DNA from: Candidatus Magasanikiibacteriota bacterium
GTDB lineage: Bacteria; Patescibacteriota; Patescibacteriia; Magasanikbacterales; UBA922
Direction of reading: 5' to 3'
Assembly: GCA_012800155.1 (NCBI GenBank)
Contig: JAAZJX010000065.1
Location: 1 to 11,784, forward strand
DNA: 11,784 bases
Shown in pieces: positions 1 to 6,081 of the stretch (its first letter is position 1; each line of letters begins with the position of its first letter). The notes beneath the pieces were generated by a model, which was given only the letters and a program-made list of their open reading frames with translations, had not been told where the DNA came from and ran no database searches. The position numbers and the translations under genes were made by a program.

Positions 1-37
1 ATGACAGGTGGAGGCGGACGGGAATGACAGGTAAATT

Positions 38-79
38 CTCCCCTTGAGGGGAGATTAAGAGGGGTGTTGGCAATTTATT
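38..79. repeat. C-rich palindromic intergenic repeat, inverted copy
   Basis: CTCCCC (38-43) and GGGGAG (48-53) form a hairpin with a TTGA loop, followed by AGAGGGGTGTTGG. Read on the minus strand this is CCAACACCCC, then CTCCCC/GGGGAG, the same order (CCAACACCCC, spacer, C-run/G-run hairpin) as the copies near 114-147, 264-298 and 360-390. It is therefore an inverted copy of that family. No coding sequence is visible here. Confidence 0.65.
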
Positions 80-87
80 ATGAGATA

Positions 88-148
88 ATATCTTTCCGCC
101 TTTAACGAGACGAGCCAACACCCCCCTTCACCCCCCTCTAGGGGGGGA
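88..148. repeat. Composite palindromic repeat (CGAGAC module plus C/G-run hairpin)
   Basis: The module CCGCCTTTAACGAGACGAGC (96-115) runs into CCAACACCCCCC and then a hairpin of CCCCCC (131-136) with GGGGGG (141-146), loop TCTA. Near-identical CCTTTAACGAGACGAGC recurs at 405-421, and a variant (CCGCCTTCAGCGAGACAAGC) at 4381-4400. Such mosaic blocks are typical of short non-autonomous repeats spread through intergenic DNA. Confidence 0.65.
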
Positions 149-245
149 ATTCTATTTGTTTTTTTAATTTTATTTTACTGGATTCTCGCTCTCCTCTTGT
201 CATTCCCGCGAAGGCGGGAATCTATTCAAGGCGGGAATCTATAAA
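149..245. repeat. Intergenic repeat with CATTCCCGC hairpin, copy 1
   Basis: A T-rich stretch ending TTTTATTTTACTGGATTC (168-185) leads to CGCTCTCCTCTTGTC, then the hairpin ATTCCCGC (202-209)/GCGGGAAT (214-221), loop GAAG. The half GCGGGAATCTAT is then repeated at 231-242. A copy of the same order lies at 4001-4124 and a shortened one at 4189-4230, so this is a dispersed repeat of about 100 bp. Confidence 0.75.
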
Positions 246-260
246 CAATGAAATTATTAT

Positions 261-302
261 ACCGACCAACACCCCCCCTGCACCCCCCTCTAGGGGGGAA
301 TA
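261..302. repeat. C-rich palindromic intergenic repeat
   Basis: ACCGACCAACACCCC is followed by the hairpin CCCCCC (283-288)/GGGGGG (293-298), loop TCTA, ending GGAATA. It is almost the same as the copy at 356-393, which also begins with ACCGACCAACACC. Confidence 0.7.
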
Positions 303-309
303 GTCTTTT

Positions 310-432
310 TCACCTTCAGCGAGACAGGTTCCGCCTCCGCTAAAGCTATGGCGAGACCGACCAACACCCCCCAACCCCCCTCTAGGGGGGAATAATTCCT
401 TTCGCCTTTAACGAGACGAGCAAGGGGGGAAT
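310..432. repeat. Composite repeat cluster (CTAAAGCTATGGCGAGA module and C/G-run hairpin)
   Basis: The module CCGCCTCCGCTAAAGCTATG (331-350) with GGCGAGACCGACCAACACC is followed by the hairpin CCCCCC (375-380)/GGGGGG (385-390), then a second CCTTTAACGAGACGAGC joined to AAGGGGGGAAT. The first module recurs with one change near 4341-4364. The modules look shuffled rather than inherited as one unit. The remaining stretch to 560 is A/T-rich with no recognisable gene. Confidence 0.65.
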
Positions 433-563
433 AATAAGAAAGAATAATAAAATTAAAAAAAAAAATAAATAGAACATGGATTAAATGAATTTGAATGAAT
501 AGTATTTTATTAAAAATAAAAAATAAAAATCATTAGTTAATATTAGTAATTTTTATTTCACTA

Positions 564-592
564 TTTACTTCCCAAGTATCTTATAGTATAAT
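564..592 (+). promoter_or_regulatory. Promoter of gap
   Basis: A perfect -10 TATAAT (587-592) lies 17 nt after a weak -35 TTTACT (564-569). Transcription would start near 599, giving a leader of about 29 nt, all A/T, with no Shine-Dalgarno before the ATG at 628. Confidence 0.55.
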
Positions 593-627
593 TTGAGTAT
601 TAATTAAATTATTAAAATTATTTTTAT

Positions 628-1629
628 ATGGTAAAAATAGCTATCAATGGGTTTGGCCGAATTGGCCGACAAGTTTTTAAAGCAGCTTTTAATAACAAGA
701 ATATTCAAATTGTAGCAATCAATGATTTGACTGATACCAAAACTCTTGCTCATTTATTACAATATGACACTGCTTATGGTAAATATGAAAAAGAAGTTAC
801 TTGCGATGAAAAAAATTTAATTATTAAAAATAAAAAAATCCCTGTTTTTGCTGAAAAAGATCCTACTCTTTTACCATGGAAAAAATTAAAAGTAGATGTG
901 GTATTAGAATGTACTGGTCGTTTTACTGATAAAGAAAGTGCTAGTCAGCATCTTAAAGCTGGAGCTAAGAAAGTGATTATTTCTGCTCCAGCCAAAGATA
1001 AAACTGTTCCTACTTATGTTCGAGGAGTAAATTGTGGTCAGGTAAAAAAAGAAAAAGCTTTGGTAATTAATAATGCTTCTTGTACTACTAATTGCATTGC
1101 TCCAGTAATGGCTGTGTTGGATGAAAAATTTGGTATTAGCAAAGCAATGATGAGTACTATTCATGGTTATACTGCTGATCAAAATCTTCAAGATAGCCCA
1201 CATAGAGATTTACGTCGAGCTCGGGCAGCTGCAGAAAATATTGTTCCAACTTCTACTGGCGCAGCCAAAGCAGTTGGTGAAGTAAAAACTAATTTACAAG
1301 GTATTTTTGATGGTGTAGCTTTTCGTGTGCCAGTACCAACTTGTTCATTATCAGATGTTACTGTTATTTTGAAAAAAAATGTTACCAAAGAACAAATAAA
1401 TAAAGCTTTGACTGAGGCAAGTAAAACTGTTCGTTTTACTGGGGTAATGGCAGTAACAGATAAACCTTTAGTTTCTTCAGATTTTATTGGTAATAATTAT
1501 TCTTCTGTTGTGGATTTGTCTCTTACTAATGTAGTCGGTGGTAATATGGTAAAAGTTGTTGCTTGGTATGATAATGAGTGTGGTTATGCTCATCGTTTAG
1601 TAGAAATGGCAGAATTATTTGCAAAATAA
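628..1629 (+). CDS. gap: Glyceraldehyde-3-phosphate dehydrogenase, type I
   Basis: Cytoplasmic glycolytic enzyme that oxidises and phosphorylates glyceraldehyde 3-phosphate to 1,3-bisphosphoglycerate. The 333 residues match the usual family length. The N-terminal Rossmann motif NGFGRIGR (7-14) is intact, and INDLTD (31-36) supplies the Asp expected for NAD rather than NADP. The catalytic cysteine is Cys152 in NNASCTTNC, with partner His179 in TIHGYTADQ. The C-terminal VAWYDNECGYAHR signature is present. The ATG at 628 gives a standard start (MVKIAINGFGRIG), although no Shine-Dalgarno precedes it. pgk follows after 155 nt with no terminator between, so the two glycolytic genes may be co-transcribed. 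No residue looks abnormal for the family. The identification is secure. Confidence 0.98.
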   Translation: MVKIAINGFGRIGRQVFKAAFNNKNIQIVAINDLTDTKTLAHLLQYDTAYGKYEKEVTCDEKNLIIKNKKIPVFAEKDPTLLPWKKLKVDVVLECTGRFTDKESASQHLKAGAKKVIISAPAKDKTVPTYVRGVNCGQVKKEKALVINNASCTTNCIAPVMAVLDEKFGISKAMMSTIHGYTADQNLQDSPHRDLRRARAAAENIVPTSTGAAKAVGEVKTNLQGIFDGVAFRVPVPTCSLSDVTVILKKNVTKEQINKALTEASKTVRFTGVMAVTDKPLVSSDFIGNNYSSVVDLSLTNVVGGNMVKVVAWYDNECGYAHRLVEMAELFAK

Positions 1630-1784
1630 TCAAAAATTTATAAAGTAAAATATCTTAAGATGAAATTGAGAAAGAAAAATTAATAGATATTATTTATTGA
1701 ATTAGAAAAATATATTGGTAGAAAAAAGTTTTTAAAATAATTCAAGAAAAATATTGTTTGGAAATAAAAATCTTATAAAAAATT

Positions 1785-2990
1785 ATGAAATTAAAAACTT
1801 TAAAACAAATTAAAAATCTAAAAGATAAACGAGTATTAGTTCGGGTAGATTTTAATGTGCCAATAAAAAATGGAAAAGTTCAAGATGATAGTCGGATTAG
1901 AGCTTCTCTTCCAACTATAAAATATTTATTAGAAAATGATGCCAAAGTAATTTTAGTTTCTCATCTTGGCAGACCAGAAGGAATGGATAAAAAATTAAGT
2001 TTAGCTCCAGTTTTGGAAAAATTAAAACAAATTTCTAATTTTAAATCTACTTCATTGGAAGATAGGTTTCCAATTTTCAATCAATTACCAATTGTCAATT
2101 TAGAACAAGCTAAAATAGCGATTGAAACAATGAAACAAGGACAAGTAATAATGTTAGAAAATATTCGTTTTTTTGAAGAAGAAGAAAAAAATGATAAAAA
2201 ATTTGCTAAACAATTAGCAAAGTTAGTAGATGTTTTTGTCTTAGATGGTTTTGCTGTTGCTCATCGGGAGACAGCTTCAGTATCTGGAGTAGCTAAATAT
2301 TTACCTGCTTATGCTGGTTTACTTTTAGAAAGTGAAATTTTGAATTTGAGTCAACTCATGATAAAGCCAAAGAAACCTTATATTGCAGTTTTGGGTGGAG
2401 CGAAAATTGAAACTAAATTACCAGTTTTAAAATCAGTTTTGAAACATGCAGATTTTATTTTATTAGGTGGAGGATTGGTAAATACTTGTTTATGGGCCAA
2501 AGATTATGAAATTGGTAAATCTTTGTTAAATAAAGATTTCAAAAAAGAAGCTTTGAGATTATGGAAGAATAAAAAAATTATTTTCCCAGTAGATGTAGTA
2601 GTAGGTGATTTAAAAGGTAAGAAATATCGTGTAGTTAATTTAAATAAAAAGAATGAAATAAAAAATTCAGAAGCAATTTTGGATATTGGACCTGCAACTA
2701 TTAGATTATATACTAAATATATTAAATCTGCTCAGACTTTGGTATGGAATGGAGCTATGGGGTATTTTGAACAAAAACCTTATGATATTGGTACTTTGTC
2801 TATTGCTCGTTTAGTAGCTTCTCGATCAAAAGGAAAAGCTTTTGGAGTGATTGGTGGAGGAGAAACAATTCAAACAATGGAAATGGTAGGAATGATGAGT
2901 GATATAGATTTTATTTCAACTGGTGGAGGAGCAATGTTAGAATTTTTATCTGGGAAAAAATTACCCGGTTTAAAAGCTTTGATAAAATAA
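1785..2990 (+). CDS. pgk: Phosphoglycerate kinase
   Basis: Transfers the acyl phosphate of 1,3-bisphosphoglycerate to ADP, the step after GAPDH in glycolysis. The 401 residues are normal for a monomeric bacterial PGK. The substrate-binding N-domain shows RVDFNVP (20-26), SRIRASLPTI and SHLGRP (59-64). The C-domain shows LGGAKIETKLPVL, WNGAMGYFE, GGGET (357-361) and STGGGAMLEFL (from 378). Two signatures deviate from textbook enzymes: the usual DAFGTAHR is here DGFAVAHR, and the usual GGGD(S/T) is GGGET, with Glu for Asp. Neither removes a residue I would call essential with certainty, and I take them as lineage variation. The gene starts at ATG 1785 without a Shine-Dalgarno, and the 155-nt gap after gap contains only A/T-rich sequence. 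Confidence 0.97.
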   Translation: MKLKTLKQIKNLKDKRVLVRVDFNVPIKNGKVQDDSRIRASLPTIKYLLENDAKVILVSHLGRPEGMDKKLSLAPVLEKLKQISNFKSTSLEDRFPIFNQLPIVNLEQAKIAIETMKQGQVIMLENIRFFEEEEKNDKKFAKQLAKLVDVFVLDGFAVAHRETASVSGVAKYLPAYAGLLLESEILNLSQLMIKPKKPYIAVLGGAKIETKLPVLKSVLKHADFILLGGGLVNTCLWAKDYEIGKSLLNKDFKKEALRLWKNKKIIFPVDVVVGDLKGKKYRVVNLNKKNEIKNSEAILDIGPATIRLYTKYIKSAQTLVWNGAMGYFEQKPYDIGTLSIARLVASRSKGKAFGVIGGGETIQTMEMVGMMSDIDFISTGGGAMLEFLSGKKLPGLKALIK

Positions 2991-3014
2991 ATTTATTTTT
3001 TTGTAAAAATAGTG

Positions 3015-3020
3015 TATAAT
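3015..3020 (+). promoter_or_regulatory. Candidate -10 box for the SIMPL-domain gene
   Basis: A perfect TATAAT, preceded by TG, sits 62 nt before the ATG at 3082. No convincing -35 is seen (TTTATT at 2992-2997 is weak). The rest of the leader is A/T only and lacks a Shine-Dalgarno. Confidence 0.4.
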
Positions 3021-3081
3021 AAATTAGTTAAAGTTTTTAAAGTTATAAATTTATAAAGTTTTAATTTTTAATTTTTAAATT

Positions 3082-3927
3082 ATGCCTGTCAAAAAAACAA
3101 AAATAGAAAAAAATAAATCAAACCTTTCTTCTGAGAAATTTAATTTATCTTGTATGAAAAATGAATTTGGTAAAAAAATAATGTTCACTTTATTGGGCAT
3201 TATGGTTGTATATATTATTGTATTGTTGGGAACAATGATTCGCAATAATATGCAAGAATATATTTATATTGGTCAAGCTGATAAAATGGAAAGAACCATT
3301 TATATTGATGCTACTGCCAAAGTTGTAGCAAAGCCAGATATTGCTGTGACTACTATGGGAATGGTTAATGAAGGTAAAACTGTACAAGAAGCTCAAACTG
3401 CTAATAATGGTGTTATGAGTAAATTGACTGAAAAATTAAAAGAAATGGGTGTGGAAGATAAAGATATTCAAACCACTAATTATAATATTTATCCTCTTTA
3501 TAATTATACAGAAAATGGCAGAGTATTGCGTGGTTATGAAGTAAGACAAGATGTTACAGTAAAAATTCGTGATTTAGAAAAAGCTAATGAAGTATTATCT
3601 TTGGCTGGTGAATTAGGAGCTAATAATATAAGTGGTTTACAATTTATTATTGATGATCCAGAAGTTTATAAGAATGAAGCTAGAGAAGAAGCTTTGAAGA
3701 AATTAGCAGAAAAAGCTCAAACTCTTTCTAAATTACTTGGTGTTAGATTTGGTAAAGTGGTTTCTTATAATGAATATTCTGGTGATAATACTCCATATTA
3801 TAATGTAATGAAAAGTTCTGCGATGTATGATTTAGCTGGCGGAGTTGTTAATGAATCAATTTCTTCAGTAGAATCTGGTAGTACAGAAGTGAACATGACA
3901 GTTAGTATTACTTTGCAGATTAGATAA
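3082..3927 (+). CDS. Membrane-anchored SIMPL-domain (DUF541) protein
   Basis: A 281-residue protein with a lysine-rich N-terminus, one hydrophobic segment at about residues 33-53 (MFTLLGIMVVYIIVLLGTM), and a long soluble C-terminal part beginning near residue 68. The soluble part reads as a SIMPL/DUF541 domain: ISVEATAKVVAKPDIA-like start (here IYIDATAKVVAKPDIA), tandem VQEAQTANN, DIQTTNYNIYPLY, GYEVRQDVTVKIRD, and NEAREEALKKLAEKAQTL. Topology would be N-in with the domain outside the membrane. The biochemical role of bacterial SIMPL proteins is poorly defined, and the name comes from a mammalian homologue in NF-kB signalling. Nothing in the neighbourhood adds a function. It has its own -10 box upstream and a strong terminator directly after the stop, so it ends the gap-pgk group. 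Confidence 0.85.
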   Translation: MPVKKTKIEKNKSNLSSEKFNLSCMKNEFGKKIMFTLLGIMVVYIIVLLGTMIRNNMQEYIYIGQADKMERTIYIDATAKVVAKPDIAVTTMGMVNEGKTVQEAQTANNGVMSKLTEKLKEMGVEDKDIQTTNYNIYPLYNYTENGRVLRGYEVRQDVTVKIRDLEKANEVLSLAGELGANNISGLQFIIDDPEVYKNEAREEALKKLAEKAQTLSKLLGVRFGKVVSYNEYSGDNTPYYNVMKSSAMYDLAGGVVNESISSVESGSTEVNMTVSITLQIR

Positions 3928-3946
3928 GAAATTAGAAAACAAAAAT

Positions 3947-3978
3947 AAAAAACACTCTCAAATTTGAGAGTGTTTTTT
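3947..3978 (+). terminator. Intrinsic terminator after the SIMPL-domain gene
   Basis: CACTCTCA and TGAGAGTG pair around an AATT centre, extended by A/T pairs, followed by TTTTTT (3973-3978). It lies about 25 nt after the stop codon. A-runs precede the stem, so it could work in both directions. Confidence 0.92.
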
Positions 3979-4000
3979 GTAATACTTTTTTTAATCTATA

Positions 4001-4124
4001 TTCTATTTATTTTTATAATTTTATTTTACTGGATTCCCGCTCTCCTCTTTGTCATTCCCGTCTTTGCCTACTTTTTTGTCATTCCCGCGAAAGCGGGAAT
4101 CTATTCAAGACGGGAATCTATAAC
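4001..4124. repeat. Intergenic repeat with CATTCCCGC hairpin, copy 2
   Basis: It repeats the order seen at 149-245: TTTTATTTTACTGGATTC, CGCTCTCCTCTT, then the hairpin ATTCCCGC (4081-4088)/GCGGGAAT (4093-4100), loop GAAA, then CTATTCAAG and GGGAATCTATAAC. An extra GTCATTCCCGTCTTTGCC segment is inserted before the hairpin compared with copy 1. Confidence 0.75.
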
Positions 4125-4188
4125 ATCTTAATTAATTTTTTTAATAAAATATTATTTATTTAAATTTATTCTATTTTTTTAATCTTTA

Positions 4189-4276
4189 TTCTATTTATTT
4201 TTGTAATTTTGTTTTACTGGATTCCCGCCTTGCGCCTTCTCTAAAGCTTCAGCGACACACAGTCACGGGAATGACA
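4189..4276. repeat. Partial copy of the CTGGATTCCCG...CGGGAATGACAG repeat
   Basis: The T-rich segment and TTTTACTGGATTCCCG occur a third time (about 4189-4230), but the unit now ends with CACGGGAATGACAG (about 4263-4276). ATTCCCG and CGGGAAT form an inverted pair. The inside, CCTTCTCTAAAGCTTCAGCG, resembles the CGCTAAAGCT module of the neighbouring repeats. Confidence 0.55.
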
Positions 4277-4289
4277 GTTGAGTTTATTA

Positions 4290-4410
4290 GCATTCCTTCG
4301 CTTTTGCTTAAGCTACGGCGAGACCGACCAACACCCCTCCGCCTCCGCTAAAGCTACGGCGAGATGAACCTGCCCCCCTTCCGCCTTCAGCGAGACAAGC
4401 AAGGGGGGAA
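4290..4410. repeat. Composite palindromic repeat cluster
   Basis: Two copies of AAGCTACGGCGAGA (about 4311-4324 and 4351-4364) flank ACCGACCAACACCCC. The cluster ends with CCCCCCTT (4373-4380) pairing with AAGGGGGG (4401-4408) around the module CCGCCTTCAGCGAGACAAGC. All parts occur in the 1-432 cluster in a different order. No gene is seen between 3928 and 4776 other than repeats, promoter and leader. Confidence 0.65.
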
Positions 4411-4484
4411 TTTATTGTTATCTTTTCTTGTCATTCTTACTTTCCTCTACTTTTTAATCTCTATAAAAATAACTATTTAAGGGG

Positions 4485-4537
4485 TTGACAAAGTTAATTA
4501 AGTATACTATAACAAAGTTAATCAAGTATGCTATAAT
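4485..4537 (+). promoter_or_regulatory. Tandemly duplicated promoter of the methyltransferase unit
   Basis: TTGACA (4485-4490) is followed after 17 nt by TATAAC (4508-4513). A 24-bp segment (4488-4511) is directly repeated at 4512-4535 with two differences, so a second, perfect -10 TATAAT (4532-4537) with the extended TGC in front appears, with ATAACA (4509-4514) 17 nt upstream as its -35. Two start sites 24 nt apart are expected. The shared AAAGTTAAT(T/C)AAGTAT could also be a repeated operator. Confidence 0.65.
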
Positions 4538-4592
4538 ATTTTGTCCTTTTAAAATTAAATGGTTTTTGTTTTTTGACTAAACTATATAAATA

Positions 4593-4677
4593 TCGAGTGC
4601 CTTATTAGTTTTTTATTTATTTAATTATTCTAAAATTTAAAGAAAATTTAATAAAGAAGATCTAGTTAGGCACTTGA
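4593..4677 (+). other. Structured leader of the methyltransferase mRNA
   Basis: TCGAGTGCCT (4593-4602) pairs with AGGCACTTGA (4668-4677) over 10 bp with one G-U pair. After one mismatch, ATTAG (4604-4608) pairs with CTAGT (4662-4666), again with one G-U. The stem encloses about 53 nt of A/T-rich RNA. The leader from the promoters to the ATG is about 235 nt, long for one gene. No known riboswitch class is recognised. Confidence 0.4.
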
Positions 4678-4776
4678 GCATAGATAGTTGCTATATTATA
4701 GGATTGACAATTTGGCGTTCAATTCCCATAAAAGTAACAAATTAATCTAGCTCGGAATTTTAAAAGGAGTAATGCT

Positions 4777-5583
4777 ATGTTTAGTGAGCTGTTTAACAAA
4801 ATCAGTAATAGAATTAGGACTATTATAAATTTAATACTGTCGCCCCAAACCAGAGATCCGAATACTTCAAATTATGAGGATTCAAAATTTTTAGAAGAAT
4901 ACAAAAAAGCGCCTTTACTTCATCCTTTTGTTGTTTTTCCGGCTTTGCATAAAGCTCTTGGTGATGTAAGAAACAAAAAGATATTAGATTTAGGTTGTGG
5001 TTCTGGTTATTTTTCACACTCTCTTGTTCAGAGAGGCGCAAATGTTGTTGGCGTTGATATTTCTGAAAAATGGATTGATATTTGCAAAAAAGAATATGCG
5101 AATGTCAAAAATCTTGAATTTTTTATTGCTGATGGCTCTGATCTCAGACAGTTCGCAGATGAGACTTTTGATTTTGTTATTATGAATATGGTTTTTATAA
5201 ATATTTCAGCACTAGACAAAGTCAAAAAGATATTTCAAGAAGTTTCAAGAGTTTTAAAAAAATCCGGTCAATTAATATTTACAGATTTACACCCTCTTGC
5301 TTTAATGATTGAACAAACTTTGTGTGAATCTCAAACTTATCTTCCCGGATTTTCATATTTTAAAGATGGTTCTGAATTCAAATCAAAAGTAAAACTCGCT
5401 GATGGTTCAGAAATTGAATTTAAAGATATTCATTGGACTCTTGAAACATACACTCGCTGTTTGAGTAATTCAAAAATGTGCCTCAGCAGAATAATTGAAC
5501 CGCAACCAATTGAGGAAGCGCCTTCTTTTCTAAAAAATTACGAAATTCCGGAGCATATTATTTTTGTGTGTAATAAACATTAA
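4777..5583 (+). CDS. Class I SAM-dependent methyltransferase
   Basis: A 268-residue soluble protein with a seven-strand Rossmann methyltransferase domain. Motif I is ILDLGCGSGYF (69-79), the acidic residue binding the SAM ribose is Asp94 in VVGVDIS, the adenine-contact motif is IADGSDL (117-123), and motif IV is FDFVIMNMVF (131-140). A VSRVLKKSGQLIFTDLHP stretch (157-173) fits the following helix and strand. This is the Methyltransf_11/25 type; the substrate cannot be told. Start at ATG 4777 is fixed by AAGGAG (4764-4769), 7 nt upstream. The strong Shine-Dalgarno and the richer mix of GCG, CTC and CGC codons differ from gap, pgk and ileS, so acquisition by transfer is plausible. The gene is alone in its transcription unit, between a duplicated promoter and a 3' region holding a hammerhead ribozyme. 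Confidence 0.88.
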   Translation: MFSELFNKISNRIRTIINLILSPQTRDPNTSNYEDSKFLEEYKKAPLLHPFVVFPALHKALGDVRNKKILDLGCGSGYFSHSLVQRGANVVGVDISEKWIDICKKEYANVKNLEFFIADGSDLRQFADETFDFVIMNMVFINISALDKVKKIFQEVSRVLKKSGQLIFTDLHPLALMIEQTLCESQTYLPGFSYFKDGSEFKSKVKLADGSEIEFKDIHWTLETYTRCLSNSKMCLSRIIEPQPIEEAPSFLKNYEIPEHIIFVCNKH

Positions 5584-5632
5584 TCACCAAAAATAAACAC
5601 TCCCCATTTCACTGTTCTTTTCTTTAGCCGCC

Positions 5633-5664
5633 GAGGAGTTGAGCGTCATCTGACGCTCCTCCTC
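5633..5664 (+). other. GC-rich hairpin in the 3' UTR of the methyltransferase mRNA
   Basis: GAGGAG (5633-5638) pairs with CTCCTC (5659-5664). After a TT bulge, GAGCGT (5641-5646) pairs with ACGCTC (5653-5658), loop CATCTG. This gives 12 perfect pairs. There is no U-tract behind it, so it is not an intrinsic terminator. It ends 12 nt before the predicted ribozyme cleavage site and would cap the 3' end of the upstream cleavage product. Confidence 0.75.
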
Positions 5665-5669
5665 TGGTC

Positions 5670-5734
5670 AAATGTCTTCCAATAATGTTGGAACTGATGA
5701 GTCCAAAGATTGTTTATTACAGGACGAAACATTT
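5670..5734 (+). ncRNA. Type III hammerhead self-cleaving ribozyme
   Basis: All parts of the hammerhead core are present in order. Stem III is AAATGT (5670-5675) with ACATTT (5729-5734). The cleavage triplet GTC (5674-5676) predicts scission between 5676 and 5677. Stem I is TTCCAA (5677-5682) with TTGGAA (5688-5693), loop TAATG. The invariant CTGATGA is 5694-5700. Stem II is GTCC (5701-5704) with GGAC (5722-5725), extended by TGT (5711-5713)/ACA (5719-5721) above a 5'-side bulge AAAGAT. GAAA (5726-5729) completes the core and its last A pairs with U of the GUC. Open ends at stem III make it type III. The bulge in stem II and the loop of stem I are where tertiary contacts occur in natural hammerheads. 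It lies 86 nt after the methyltransferase stop codon and just before a terminator. Confidence 0.95.
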
Positions 5735-5738
5735 TATA

Positions 5739-5772
5739 AAAAAAATTTCCCTGAATCTGGAAATTTTTTTGT
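5739..5772 (+). terminator. Intrinsic terminator after the hammerhead ribozyme
   Basis: AAAAAAATTTCC (5739-5750) pairs with GGAAATTTTTTT (5759-5770), loop CTGAATCT. The U-run forms the 3' arm and tail, continuing GTTTTTATTTTTT. It would end the methyltransferase-ribozyme transcript 5 nt after stem III. Confidence 0.8.
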
Positions 5773-5901
5773 TTTTATTTTTTAATTATCATTCTCGTTT
5801 TTGTAATTTTTTTGTTTATCTTGCTGAAGGTAGAAAAGGATATTGTTCTATCTTCCCAAAAAATTAGTAATAATATAAAAATTTATCTGTGAATTAAGAC
5901 C

Positions 5902-5929
5902 TTGACAAAATCTTGTTTTATGCTATGAT
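5902..5929 (+). promoter_or_regulatory. Promoter of the 156-residue orphan gene
   Basis: A perfect -35 TTGACA (5902-5907), 16-nt spacer and -10 TATGAT (5924-5929) preceded by the extended TGC. The start would be near 5936, giving a leader of about 146 nt. The stretch between 5773 and 5901 shows only a weak hairpin, AAGGTAGAA (5827-5835) with TTCTATCTT (5846-5854), and no gene. Confidence 0.75.
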
Positions 5930-5966
5930 AATTTATTAAAATTGTTTTTTAATAATGTGCCAATTT

Positions 5967-6015
5967 TGACTTTCTTTGTGTGTATTTTAATTTAAAATAA
6001 ACATAAAGAAGGTCA
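5967..6015 (+). other. Long hairpin in the leader of the orphan gene
   Basis: TGACTTTCTTTGTGT (5967-5981) pairs with ACATAAAGAAGGTCA (6001-6015) over 15 bp with two G-U pairs. After a single G/A mismatch, TATTTTA (5983-5989) pairs with TAAAATA (5993-5999), loop ATT. Further short complementary pieces follow, including TCCTC/GAGGA (6031-6035/6051-6055) and CCTT/AAGG around 6062-6071, which would mask the Shine-Dalgarno. Low-complexity A/T helps the apical part, but the 15-bp lower stem is mixed sequence. Confidence 0.6.
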
Positions 6016-6081
6016 TAAGGAATATGTCTTTCCTCTTTGCCAATGTCGGTGAGGAGTAAGTCCTTTTAAGGAGAAAATCAA

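Noticed and set aside
1..432. CRISPR array
   Set aside because: Repeats are of several kinds, irregularly spaced, in both orientations, and there are no unique spacers of constant length or cas genes.
904..1388. Minus-strand open frames inside gap, and similar ones inside ileS and pepA
   Set aside because: They lie opposite well-conserved coding regions, have no translation signals, and their translations look like antisense artefacts.
5633..5664. Intrinsic terminator for the methyltransferase at the GC-rich hairpin
   Set aside because: The hairpin is followed by TGGTCAAATG, with no U-tract; the real terminator lies after the ribozyme.
4441..5772. Retrozyme- or obelisk-like element with two hammerheads producing circular RNA
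   Set aside because: Only one hammerhead core was found; no second CTGATGA...GAAA arrangement is visible upstream, and the unit has ordinary promoter, gene and terminator.
5685..5867. A 60-codon open frame on the plus strand downstream of the methyltransferase
   Set aside because: It starts inside the hammerhead stem I loop and runs through the terminator; no Shine-Dalgarno and low-complexity Phe-rich translation.
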